Assembly (NCBI GenBank): GCA_015488785.1
Contig: WFNC01000582.1
Coordinates: 1 to 17,672 of the forward strand
Length of the DNA: 17,672 bases
Direction: 5' to 3'
From: Flavobacteriales bacterium
Lineage (GTDB): Bacteria > Bacteroidota > Bacteroidia > Flavobacteriales_D > Parvicellaceae
Part shown: one piece after another, positions 7,412 to 15,608 of the stretch
How the letters are laid out: each line of letters begins with the position of its first letter
How positions within the stretch are numbered: the first letter of the stretch is position 1
Made by a program: the position numbers and the translations under genes
The notes under the pieces: generated by a model
Databases searched by the model: none
What the model was told of the DNA's origin: nothing
The model's input: only the letters and a program-made list of their open reading frames with translations

Positions 7412-8243
7412 ATTTTAATGTTAGTTCATGAGAACCAGAAGTAAATTTTCTAAGTCTCCCAGCAATATAATCATAATAATACATGACTAGCAATTGTTTG
7501 GTAGGTTTAAAGCCTACGCCTGCAATTATACTGCCATTTGTTCTAAATCCCAAACTAAAAGAGATTTGTTTTTGATATGACATCTGTAATGATAATTCTG
7601 CTTGCGAGATTAACATGTAGTTCGCTTTTAATAATAAACCTGGTAAAAAGACCCACTCTCTATTTAACTTTTTTTTGTATTGAGCATAGGCTAATATATT
7701 TCCAAATTTGTCTTGTTTGATTAAATCGTTTATTGACAATCCGATAACCATTTTTTTATCATACAACATTGCTCCTGCTCCAATTTTAACTTTATTAGAA
7801 CTTCCAAATTCTTTCGAAAAAGTTTGGTCGGACTTATCTATTAAATCTATTTCAGAAATATTATACATTATATTTTCTAATCCAAAGTTAACACCAAACG
7901 AAAGCTTCATTTTTCGACTTATTCTAGTTCTATAAGCATAATTGAATTGAAGTCCATTGGTTGTTGTTACTCCAATTTTATCTCTATAGTAGATCCCTCC
8001 TAATCCATGCCTTTGATTACTCATTGGGCTATCGAAAGCTAACATTTGAGTAGATGGAGCTCCATTTATTTTAACCCATTGTTTTCTTAAGCCAGTATAT
8101 CCAACCAGGTGTTCATTCATTCCTGCCGCAGCTGGATTATAGAACTGGTTAGACTTAAAATATCCATTCATTAAAGGAATGTACTGTCCAAAACTGTTGT
8201 TAACAAGTAAAATAAATAGCGATATGTAGATAATTTTATTCAT
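7368..8243 (-). CDS. PorP/SprF-like type IX secretion membrane protein
   Basis: This 291-residue protein has a signal peptide (1-19, ending FGQ) and the family hallmarks: NPAAAG at 36-41, then GLRKQW at 51-56 followed by GAPST. The rest is repeated beta strands ending in aromatic residues, as expected for an outer-membrane barrel. PorP/SprF-family proteins are associated with type IX secretion. In Flavobacterium johnsoniae, SprF is needed to export the adhesin SprB, which carries a type B C-terminal domain. Here the gene follows an adhesin with just such a domain, its ATG touching the adhesin's TAA, so it is probably the dedicated partner of that protein. It overlaps the next gene by 44 bases. 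Family firm, pairing inferred from order. Confidence 0.92.
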   Translation of the reverse strand: MNKIIYISLFILLVNNSFGQYIPLMNGYFKSNQFYNPAAAGMNEHLVGYTGLRKQWVKINGAPSTQMLAFDSPMSNQRHGLGGIYYRDKIGVTTTNGLQFNYAYRTRISRKMKLSFGVNFGLENIMYNISEIDLIDKSDQTFSKEFGSSNKVKIGAGAMLYDKKMVIGLSINDLIKQDKFGNILAYAQYKKKLNREWVFLPGLLLKANYMLISQAELSLQMSYQKQISFSLGFRTNGSIIAGVGFKPTKQLLVMYYYDYIAGRLRKFTSGSHELTLKYDFIKQYRSSSPRF

Positions 8244-11200
8244 TTATCTTCTCAACTCAATATAGCCTGTTAATTCTTTTCCTCTAATGTAGAGGATATA
8301 AAAATAGGTGTCCGCTACCATATCTTTTCCTTTGTACGTTCCATCCCAATACTCTCCCACATCATTGGTATAAAATATTTTTTCTCCCCATCGATCAATT
8401 ATTGTAAGTTCAGCTTCTGATTGTAAATCGAAGCCTACAATGTAAAACAAATCATTAATTCCATCTCCGTTTGGTGTAAAGGCATTGGGTATCTGTAAAT
8501 AATCATAAAAAATTCGAACTAAATCAACTGAAACGGGACATAATCCATTTTCAACGGTCCATTCAAATGTATTTAACCCTAAATTTAAATTTGTTACCAT
8601 TGTATTTTCTAATAATGAATCTTCTATGGTCCCATCTGAAGAAACAATTGTCCAATATCCAATACCAGAATTTAAAGCTCCATTCAGTTCGACTTCATTT
8701 TCTTCTACCGTTTGATCGTAACCTGCATCTGAAATTGGTTGTTCATAAAAAACGACTTCAACTGTATCTGTTTTTAAGCATTGATTTTTTTCAACTTGCC
8801 ATACAAAATTATATATTCCTGAAGCTCCTACTGTAACAACACTATTGGAGTCCGTTAATGATTGGTAGCTTTCCGTGTATTGTTGCAACCAACTTTGAGA
8901 AGTTCCCGAGACTAAATTTGCACCTAATTGGAACGAAAGTCCACATAAAGAATCATCAGCTCCTGCCTGAGCTACAAAATCATAAACTTCTATTTGGTGA
9001 ACCACCGTATCGCTACAACTAGTTCCACCTACTATGTATAAAACTTCATTAGTTCCTACAACTGAAGGACTTGCTAAAAAACTATCTACTACAATTCCGT
9101 TTCCTACCCAAAGTCCATTCAAACTAGCATCTACATACTGACTTAAATCTATGAGTCCTGCATCGCTACACACACCATCCAAAACCCCTGTAAATTCTCC
9201 AGCATCTGTGACGTTATTAACTGTTACCGTAAAGTTACAAGTAGCTATATTCCCATAAATATCTTGTATTTGAAATGCTTGATTTGTAATACCTATTGGA
9301 TAGTTGTCTCCTGAACTAAAACCTGAAATATCAATTTGATTTGCTGAAGGAGTAAACAGCGTGCAGTTATCTCCTACATAAGGACTTGAATATGAATAAT
9401 TAGCTGTACATGAAGAAATATCAGCATCTAAAATAGTATCGGTTGGACAAACAATAGTTGGAGCTATAGTATCTAGAACAGCATAATTAACTCGACAAAC
9501 TGAAAAATTACCAGATGAATCAATAGCTGTAAATTCACGATAATAAGAATTACTAGGACCCTGAAAATTCCCAGATTGAGTACCATAGCTTTGGAAAACT
9601 CGTGCCCCGCAATTGTCTGTAGCGTTTAGACTAGAGAAACTAATTTCAGCTTGACAATCGCTATCAGAAGTATAATATTTGACTGTGTCATTTATACTTG
9701 GGCAGATTGTAAAAACAGGTGCGATTGTATCTTTCACAATCACATTGAAAGAACAAGTTGACTGATTATTATGTATATCTGTAGCTGTAATAATTATAGG
9801 TGTGGTATCTAAGGGAAATAAACTATTGTTTACTAATCCAGTTGTTAGAACTTCTGTTAAAATACCACAAGCATCAGTTGCGAAAATAGTTCCATAATCT
9901 ACCGTTTCACTACAAGAGTTTGTTCCAGAATAAACGACAACATCACTTGAAGGGCACCCCGAAAAACTAGGAGGAGTATTATCAACAACTGTTACCGTAA
10001 AGCGGCACGTATCATTTGGATTATAGCCGTCAGAAACAACAAATTCTTGTAAGGTTGTTCCGACAGGAAATTCATCTCCGCTAACATAGCCTGTTCCATC
10101 AGATTGAGTAACGATATTAGATCCACAGTCTGTCGAATTTACGGGAGTTGTATATAAATATGTAGCTCCACAATTCGACCCTGAAGTAGTAATCGTATAA
10201 TCTGTTGGACAAGATGTAAACTGAGGAGGTAAACCTGCTACTATCGTTAAATCAAAAGTATCAGTACATCCTGTTAAATCTGCATATACAATACTATAAC
10301 TTCCTCCTTGGCTTTGAAATGGATCTACAAGACCTGATGTTGAATTTAAATTCAATGTATTTCCTCCTAAATAAGAAAAACTACCACCTACTGGAGTATA
10401 TACAGGAGACATCATAGCTGCTTCACTACAACTGTTATTTGTACTGTAAGTTAAGCTTGTTGAGCATTGAAATTCTAAAAAGCTCAAAAAACCTGATTCT
10501 CCACCTACATTTGCCATTTGAATATCACTATCTAAATTTGCTCCTCCTCCATATTGACCACCGACATAAATATCTCTATCAAGAGTTGAAATAGAATTGA
10601 CAAAATTATTCGCATTTCCAAAAATATGTTTACGACCTATATAGCCAAATGTTACAGGTTTGTAATAAGCAACAAAACCATCTGCTTGACCGGCAGAAGT
10701 CAGCGTTTCTGAACTTTGATTATTAAATAATATACTACCAGTAGTAAAACCTCCAGCAACTAGATAATCACTTGAAAAATCTAAAGTTTTAACCATAGAA
10801 CGAGGAGCAGACGACATATTTTGTTCAATAATATTCCTGATATAATTCCCATTCAAATCATGCTCAGAGATAAACATCGTTAATCCACTTGTTGTAGAAA
10901 AGAGCGGACTTCCGTCAAAAGAAGCGTTATTACCGATTCCTCCTCCAATATAGATTTTGTTATTATTTATGACAATATCTCCAAGTTGATCTTCATTGGG
11001 ACTACTTATAGACTTTAACCAAAAAGGAGTACCTGTTAAAGCATTCAACTTAGAATAATAAATACTATTCATTGAACTAGAAGAATTCGCTAAAGTTCCC
11101 TGATTAGCTAAGCTATTGCTACCTAAGTCAATCTCTATATCCAATTGATTTTTATAAGTCCCCGAAAAATAAACATTACTTCCATCATTGGAAATAGCCA

Positions 11201-11966
11201 ATCCTTCCTGCGAATCATTTTGAGCGTAGCCTCTCCAAATTCGAGCCCCGACAGTTTTATCTCTAGCGATTATAAATAAATGTTTATTCGAATTACCTGG
11301 ATCTATGTCTGTTCCTCCTCCAAGTTCAAAATTATATCCTGGATTGCTACTTGATTTAAAAAAGCCGGTATAGACAATTCTATCCATTCCTTGTATCACA
11401 GTAACATCTGTTGCAATATCGGTCTTTCGGCTTCCATCAACTTGACTCCATTGGAAATTACCATTAAAATTATATTTTACAGCAATTATATCTTTTTCTC
11501 TTCCTCCGTCACTCCAGTTCCCGTGAGAGACGTAATTTCCTTGAGCATCTCCAAACTTTAAATCATTATTACTCATAAAAAAGCCGCTGTATAGACTTCC
11601 ATATCCAACAACATAAACATCTCCTGTTGTCAAATCTATATCAATAGCATTCATTTCATCGTCTTCATCTCCTCCGATACTAAAAGACCAATTGCAATTA
11701 CCTAATAAATCAAATTGAGCAACAAAACCATCTTTATTCCCCCTTGAATTAACTGAGTTACCTCCCGCTGTAAAGTCACTAGATAAACTGCCTTCAAAAG
11801 TTCCAACAGCATAAACATAACCTCTTGCACTATCCACTATGATATCATTAACGGTTTGTAAATTGGAATCATGAAGATTCTTATACCATTGCCAAGAAAA
11901 TTGTTGGGAGAAAAGACTTCCTAAAGTAAAAAATAAAAGTAATAACAAAAGGACTAGTTTCTTCAT
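8244..11966 (-). CDS. Large secreted adhesin-like protein with HYR domains and type B T9SS sorting domain
   Basis: This 1240-residue protein has a signal peptide at 1-20 (poly-Leu core, ending FSQ). Seven propeller-like repeats (about 38-475) are each marked by V/I-Y-x-x-G near the end of the repeat. A Cys-bearing linker follows (500-575), then four HYR-type Ig-like domains (about 580-918) whose paired Cys suggest disulfides. Further Ig-like or PKD-like modules lead to the gliding-motility-associated C-terminal domain (1157-1240: NAFTPNGDGIND, then DRWGE, then WDGTYKG). That domain directs export through the type IX system by the type B route. The protein should end up on the cell surface or be released. 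It may bind polymer or surfaces, but the ligand is unknown. It is the first gene of the cluster, with a promoter match at 12065-12092 and a leader of about 90 bases. Export route firm, adhesion inferred. Confidence 0.92.
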   Translation of the reverse strand: MKKLVLLLLLLFFTLGSLFSQQFSWQWYKNLHDSNLQTVNDIIVDSARGYVYAVGTFEGSLSSDFTAGGNSVNSRGNKDGFVAQFDLLGNCNWSFSIGGDEDDEMNAIDIDLTTGDVYVVGYGSLYSGFFMSNNDLKFGDAQGNYVSHGNWSDGGREKDIIAVKYNFNGNFQWSQVDGSRKTDIATDVTVIQGMDRIVYTGFFKSSSNPGYNFELGGGTDIDPGNSNKHLFIIARDKTVGARIWRGYAQNDSQEGLAISNDGSNVYFSGTYKNQLDIEIDLGSNSLANQGTLANSSSSMNSIYYSKLNALTGTPFWLKSISSPNEDQLGDIVINNNKIYIGGGIGNNASFDGSPLFSTTSGLTMFISEHDLNGNYIRNIIEQNMSSAPRSMVKTLDFSSDYLVAGGFTTGSILFNNQSSETLTSAGQADGFVAYYKPVTFGYIGRKHIFGNANNFVNSISTLDRDIYVGGQYGGGANLDSDIQMANVGGESGFLSFLEFQCSTSLTYSTNNSCSEAAMMSPVYTPVGGSFSYLGGNTLNLNSTSGLVDPFQSQGGSYSIVYADLTGCTDTFDLTIVAGLPPQFTSCPTDYTITTSGSNCGATYLYTTPVNSTDCGSNIVTQSDGTGYVSGDEFPVGTTLQEFVVSDGYNPNDTCRFTVTVVDNTPPSFSGCPSSDVVVYSGTNSCSETVDYGTIFATDACGILTEVLTTGLVNNSLFPLDTTPIIITATDIHNNQSTCSFNVIVKDTIAPVFTICPSINDTVKYYTSDSDCQAEISFSSLNATDNCGARVFQSYGTQSGNFQGPSNSYYREFTAIDSSGNFSVCRVNYAVLDTIAPTIVCPTDTILDADISSCTANYSYSSPYVGDNCTLFTPSANQIDISGFSSGDNYPIGITNQAFQIQDIYGNIATCNFTVTVNNVTDAGEFTGVLDGVCSDAGLIDLSQYVDASLNGLWVGNGIVVDSFLASPSVVGTNEVLYIVGGTSCSDTVVHQIEVYDFVAQAGADDSLCGLSFQLGANLVSGTSQSWLQQYTESYQSLTDSNSVVTVGASGIYNFVWQVEKNQCLKTDTVEVVFYEQPISDAGYDQTVEENEVELNGALNSGIGYWTIVSSDGTIEDSLLENTMVTNLNLGLNTFEWTVENGLCPVSVDLVRIFYDYLQIPNAFTPNGDGINDLFYIVGFDLQSEAELTIIDRWGEKIFYTNDVGEYWDGTYKGKDMVADTYFYILYIRGKELTGYIELRR
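8247..8498 (-). other. Type B C-terminal sorting domain of the secreted protein
   Basis: The last 84 residues (1157-1240) match the gliding-motility-associated C-terminal domain: Q-I-P-N-A-F-T-P-N-G-D-G at 1157-1168, IIDRWGEKIF at 1189-1198, WDGTYKGK at 1207-1214 and a final strand ending ELRR. In Flavobacterium, domains of this type are recognised by the type IX system together with an SprF-like protein, one of which is encoded by the next gene. Confidence 0.9.
9213..10229 (-). repeat. Four tandem HYR-type domains encoded in the adhesin gene
   Basis: Residues 580-918 form four units of about 84 residues. Each opens with a P-x-F/I-x-x-C-P-type strand (584-588, 666-672, 750-756, 836-842), has a mid-unit D-C/D-N-C turn (613-614, 698-700, 783-786, 866-868) and closes with C-x-F/V-x-V (654-658, 737-741, 824-827, 910-914). 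The joints read D-N/T-T/I-P/A-P. This is the HYR pattern seen in extracellular adhesion proteins. Confidence 0.75.
10542..11855 (-). repeat. Seven propeller-like repeats in the N-terminal half of the adhesin
   Basis: Residues 38-475 contain seven units, each with a hydrophobic strand, a short turn (often D or N with G) and a V/I-Y-x-x-G-type end: near 50-55, 116-121, 197-201, 264-269, 337-342, 400-406 and 465-470. Between these motifs several units share a segment such as DGFVA or SIYYSKL. The number fits one closed seven-bladed propeller, similar in style to SBBP-repeat proteins. Confidence 0.55.
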
Positions 11967-12064
11967 ATAAATATAAAACTATGAAAAAAAATACTTCTTA
12001 ACAATTTATTGTGCGCTTATTTTCAAAAAAAAATAATTTGCATTTTTCTAAAAAAAGATAATTA

Positions 12065-12092
12065 CAAAAATAAATAGCTATAAAAATCTCAA
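12065..12092 (-). promoter_or_regulatory. Promoter of the adhesin-PorP-sensor cluster
   Basis: On the minus strand TTG (12092-12090) lies exactly 17 bases before TATTTTTG (12072-12065). This is a full match to the Flavobacterium-type promoter (TTG, 17-23 bases, TAnnTTTG). It is about 100 bases upstream of the adhesin ATG at 11966. The intervening A/T-rich leader shows no convincing structure. Confidence 0.55.
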
Positions 12093-12166
12093 GGTAGATC
12101 GTTTCGAAAATCTTCAACTATTTATATTACATATTAATAATCAAATTAGAAGATTAATTATTAGCA

Positions 12167-12544
12167 CTAGAAGCTTTCTATTGAAATTAATTCGAATGGA
12201 ACTTTTATAATATTCATGTAGTCCTCTCCTACTTCTTCCATCTCTACATCATCTTCTTCAAAATACCATTTCACCAATAAATCTGAAGCTTTAATTTCGC
12301 TAAACACTTTAAAGATATTTAACAAAACGACTGACGTGCTTGTATTAAAATATTCTAATTTTAAGATCAAAACTGTTTTCGCTTGCGAATTTTCTGCATA
12401 TTCTTTGAGCCAAGCCATAACATCTTTATAAAATTCCGTTGTATTTTCTGGAATAGAAATTCCTTCAATTGATAACTCACCTGAATTATAATCAAAAAAC
12501 ACACGAGGTGTTTTTACCGTTTTATCTATTTTTAAATTTTCCAT
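12167..12544 (-). CDS. SiaC-family regulatory phosphoprotein (DUF1987)
   Basis: This 125-residue cytoplasmic protein matches the length and layout of the DUF1987/SiaC family: a T-P-x-V opening (12-15), SGELSIEG (21-28), IPENT (31-35) and the central YFNTST (65-70). Thr68 sits where Pseudomonas aeruginosa SiaC is phosphorylated, within the conserved N-T-S. In Pseudomonas the kinase SiaB phosphorylates SiaC, the SpoIIE-type phosphatase SiaA removes the phosphate, and unphosphorylated SiaC activates the cyclase SiaD to make c-di-GMP. Here no SiaB or SiaD lies nearby, but a SpoIIE phosphatase is encoded about 7 kb downstream on the same strand. The gene lies 139 bases after a glycosyltransferase gene. 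No clean promoter box is seen in that gap. Family firm, partners inferred. Confidence 0.88.
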   Translation of the reverse strand: MENLKIDKTVKTPRVFFDYNSGELSIEGISIPENTTEFYKDVMAWLKEYAENSQAKTVLILKLEYFNTSTSVVLLNIFKVFSEIKASDLLVKWYFEEDDVEMEEVGEDYMNIIKVPFELISIESF

Positions 12545-12683
12545 CGGTGTAAAAATAAATAATCATTTTTAAATAACATCATTTTTTATGATATAAATAA
12601 CAACAAAATAAATCACCAATCTTATTTAGAATTAAGACAAGAGTCGATTTCAAAATTAAAAACCTTTTCGACCATGTCTAACT

Positions 12684-14180
12684 TTATTTATTTCGGAGTC
12701 TAATCTGATTAAAAAGAGACAACGAAAAAGTATAAGAAAAGCCTATAATAACCATTATTAAAAAAACTACAATTCCATATTGGTTTAAGTTAAATGCCAA
12801 ATTCACACCGTAAATAGCATAAATTATTATACTAAAATCTAACAACAACCAAATTGATAATTTCATCTTAGCATATTTTTTTTCCACTGTCGCTTGATTT
12901 TGATTTTTTAAATCATATTTTGGCGTTCTCACAAAAGGAGACTTAATTCCAATCAAGCCTTCAAAAACAGCTTTTGCATTATAGGTTGTCAACCCCAACA
13001 TAGCGGTTAAAAAAACAGGAAAAAACAATAAAAACCGAAACAATTCAAATACAGCATTCTTCGTTTCACTCCTTGTCGCAATAAAATACATAAATCCAAG
13101 TAAGAAAGTATTCATAAGATAAAACCCTAGATAACTCACTAAATATTCTATATGAGGATTCGATTCTACAACAAGTAATAAAGGTACAGTGAGTATAATT
13201 AAACCAAAGACAGTGATAAATAAAAAGCTATTCAGCAAATGAAAAATAGCTGTTAATTTAGTCCCAAAACTAACATCCTTACTTTTAATTACTTTTCCTA
13301 AGTTTTTTCGGCTACACTCTGCCCCGCCTTTAGACCATCTAAATTGTTGATTTTTTAAACCATCAATGGAAACTGGAAGTTCAGCTGGAACTACTATTTT
13401 CTCTAAATATTTGAATCGCCAACCTTTTAGTTGAGCTCGGTAACTTAAATCTAAATCTTCTGTTAGCGTTTCTGCCGACCATCCTCCTGCATCTTCGATA
13501 CAAGTTTTTCTCCAAACTCCTGCTGTTCCATTAAAATTAATAAAATGATGCGCTTTATTCCGCCCAACTTGCTCTACTCGAAAATGAGCATTTAAAGCAA
13601 AGGCTTGAAGTTTTGTCAACAACGAATAATTTTCATTCAAATGTCCCCACCTTGTTTGTACCACTCCTATTTTCTCATCTTTTAAGAAATAAAATGTTGT
13701 ATCCTTTAAAAAACTTGGAGCAGGAACAAAATCGGCATCAAAAATAGCGATTAGTTCTCCCTTACAGGTTTTTAACCCGTTTGCCAAAGCTCCAGCTTTA
13801 AAACCTTTACGGTCCAATCTTCTTATATATTGTATATCAACTCCTCGTGTTTGCCATTCTGCAATTTTATTTGCAATAATTAAAACGGTTTCATCGGTAG
13901 AGTCATCTAAGACTTGAATCTCTAATTTGTCCAAAGGATAATCGAAATTACAAACGCAATCAATTAAACGCTCTATAACATACATTTCATTATATACCGG
14001 CAATTGAACAGTTACTTTAGGATAATTATGTTCCAAAACAATGGATAAGCTCCCTTGTTTTTTCATTTTTCTACGACTGACTAAATAAACGATAGCCAAA
14101 TAAAACGAGACAACACTATATAGGAATATAAAAGTCAATAACAAGACATATAAACCGAAGATAAAATAACCTATTGTCAT
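12684..14180 (-). CDS. Cellulose-synthase-like family 2 glycosyltransferase
   Basis: This 498-residue inner-membrane processive glycosyltransferase has an N-terminal membrane segment (about 7-34) and a cytoplasmic GT-A domain with the full catalytic set: DDS at 92-94, DAD at 148-150, TEDLD at 240-244 and QQFRW at 278-282. Membrane segments follow at about 308-337, 344-368, 380-398, 442-463 and 468-490. The D, D, D, QxxRW signature marks enzymes that polymerise beta-linked sugars such as cellulose or related glucans. No PilZ domain and no bcsB, bcsC or bcsZ neighbour is present, so the product is not known to be cellulose. It may make an exopolysaccharide, or glucosylate a lipid. The ATG at 14180 follows a -7 match at 14235-14242. 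Confidence 0.88.
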   Translation of the reverse strand: MTIGYFIFGLYVLLLTFIFLYSVVSFYLAIVYLVSRRKMKKQGSLSIVLEHNYPKVTVQLPVYNEMYVIERLIDCVCNFDYPLDKLEIQVLDDSTDETVLIIANKIAEWQTRGVDIQYIRRLDRKGFKAGALANGLKTCKGELIAIFDADFVPAPSFLKDTTFYFLKDEKIGVVQTRWGHLNENYSLLTKLQAFALNAHFRVEQVGRNKAHHFINFNGTAGVWRKTCIEDAGGWSAETLTEDLDLSYRAQLKGWRFKYLEKIVVPAELPVSIDGLKNQQFRWSKGGAECSRKNLGKVIKSKDVSFGTKLTAIFHLLNSFLFITVFGLIILTVPLLLVVESNPHIEYLVSYLGFYLMNTFLLGFMYFIATRSETKNAVFELFRFLLFFPVFLTAMLGLTTYNAKAVFEGLIGIKSPFVRTPKYDLKNQNQATVEKKYAKMKLSIWLLLDFSIIIYAIYGVNLAFNLNQYGIVVFLIMVIIGFSYTFSLSLFNQIRLRNK

Positions 14181-14234
14181 AATTTAACTAGAAAAACTTT
14201 ATTAGATAATCAATTCCTATCATTTTTTCAACTG

Positions 14235-14242
14235 CAAAAATA
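14235..14242 (-). promoter_or_regulatory. Promoter -7 box of the glycosyltransferase gene
   Basis: Read on the minus strand this is TATTTTTG, a full TAnnTTTG match 54 bases before the ATG at 14180. No TTG is found at 17-23 bases upstream, so the match is partial. The box lies in the divergent gap shared with the plus-strand gene at 14379. Confidence 0.4.
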
Positions 14243-14378
14243 AGCGTAAAACTTAAACCATGTCATTTTTCAAGAATAGATTCTCGAATACTTTTCAAGG
14301 ATGAAACACTATAATTGTTAATAACATTTATTTTCTTTTTTTTAGAATAAGCCTACATTGTGCTTGTATAATATTGTT

Positions 14379-15476
14379 ATGCTCGTAAAAAAAATAATAC
14401 ATTACTTTATTTTCTCGCTCAACACCATAGTTGTAATGGGGCTTTTCTTCTCTTATTTCACGAGTTATATACCTCCGAGTACAACCACTTTCTTTTCTTT
14501 TTTTGGACTAAGTTACCCTTTACTTTTAATAACCAATTTAGCATTTATAGCCTATTGGATTATCAGGCATAAAAAGAAGGTCTATGTTTCAATATTCGTC
14601 ATTTTAATAGGGGGCTTTCATCTTTTTCAATTCTTTCAGTTTCCAAAGAATAATAACATCACAGCGAATCAAAATCACATTAAAATAATGAGTCATAACG
14701 TTCGCCTTTTTGATTTATATGATTGGACAAAGATAAAAGGAATTAGAGCTAAAATAATCGCTTTAATAAACGATGAGAGGCCAGATATTATTTGTTTTCA
14801 AGAGTACTACTTAAAAGGAAACAATAAAAAATTGAAGAAAGCTTTATCTACTCCTTATGCTTACGAAAACTTTACTTCAAAAAAGGTTAAAAAAGGAATT
14901 TCTACAGGAGTTGGAACGGCTATTTTTAGCAAATACAAGATTATTAACACAGGAAAAATCATTTTTAAGAATGATAAAGCCAACCATGCTATATTTATTG
15001 ATGTAATTAAAAACAAGGACACCATAAGAGTTTACAATGCTCACTTAGGTTCTATTCGTTTTGACAATGAGGATTATGATTTTATAAAATCTGATAAATC
15101 TAAAATATCTGAAGCTGATTTAATTCCATTCAAAAAAGTAATAAAAAGACTTCAAAAAGGATTCAGAGACCGTGAAAACCAAGTCAAAACGCTATTACTA
15201 CACATCAAAAACTCTCCCTATCCAACATTGGTTGCTACCGATATGAACGACACTCCCGTATCTTACAGCTATAGCCAATTTAACAAAGTACTACAAGATA
15301 CTTTCACGGAAAAAGGAAGTTGGACTGGTAGCACTTATATTGGAGCAATGCCCTTTCTTAGAATAGACTATTTGTGGCACAACTCTAAAATGGAGTCTTT
15401 GGATTTTAAGACCATCGACAAACAACTTTCTGACCACAGACCGATTATAGGCGTGTTCGACATCTTAAAAAAGTAA
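14379..15476 (+). CDS. Membrane-anchored endonuclease/exonuclease/phosphatase-family protein
   Basis: This 365-residue protein has three N-terminal membrane segments (about 9-29, 41-63 and 68-86), then an EEP-fold metal-dependent hydrolase domain (100-365). Active-site residues are all visible: SHNVR with Asn107, CFQE with Glu142, NAHLG with His222, DMND with Asp288 and Asn290, RIDYLW with Asp330, and SDHRP with Asp352 and His353. Family members cut nucleic acids or phospholipids or remove phosphates. The substrate here cannot be told from sequence, and the membrane anchor suggests a phosphoester in or near the membrane. A TTG 21 bases upstream (14358) is in frame, but it adds a short hydrophilic start (MCLYNIV) with no ribosome binding site. 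The ATG at 14379 begins MLVKK directly before the first membrane segment, so it is chosen. Confidence 0.87.
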   Translation: MLVKKIIHYFIFSLNTIVVMGLFFSYFTSYIPPSTTTFFSFFGLSYPLLLITNLAFIAYWIIRHKKKVYVSIFVILIGGFHLFQFFQFPKNNNITANQNHIKIMSHNVRLFDLYDWTKIKGIRAKIIALINDERPDIICFQEYYLKGNNKKLKKALSTPYAYENFTSKKVKKGISTGVGTAIFSKYKIINTGKIIFKNDKANHAIFIDVIKNKDTIRVYNAHLGSIRFDNEDYDFIKSDKSKISEADLIPFKKVIKRLQKGFRDRENQVKTLLLHIKNSPYPTLVATDMNDTPVSYSYSQFNKVLQDTFTEKGSWTGSTYIGAMPFLRIDYLWHNSKMESLDFKTIDKQLSDHRPIIGVFDILKK

Positions 15477-15608
15477 AAACAAGGCGGTTACATCATGTTT
15501 TAGAATTCAATTATTCTCAAATCGTCCCCCAATTAACAAATAGATGTTGGCATACTATTTTCATTACAGAAAAAGATAACCTATAATTTCTTTATTTTGT
15601 AATTACAC

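Noticed and set aside
12131..12163. Imperfect A/T-rich inverted repeat (TAATAATC and GATTAATTATTA) downstream of the SiaC-like gene
   Set aside because: It has no GC core, needs a four-base bulge and has no T-tract after it. It is too weak to call a terminator.
12545..12683. Possible promoter for the SiaC-like gene (a TTATTTTG sequence on the minus strand)
   Set aside because: It departs from TAnnTTTG at the second base, and no TTG lies at the right distance. Read-through from the glycosyltransferase gene is as likely.
14358..14378. TTG start that would lengthen the EEP-family protein by seven residues
   Set aside because: No Shine-Dalgarno precedes it, and the ATG at 14379 gives a normal start (MLVKK) right before the first membrane segment.
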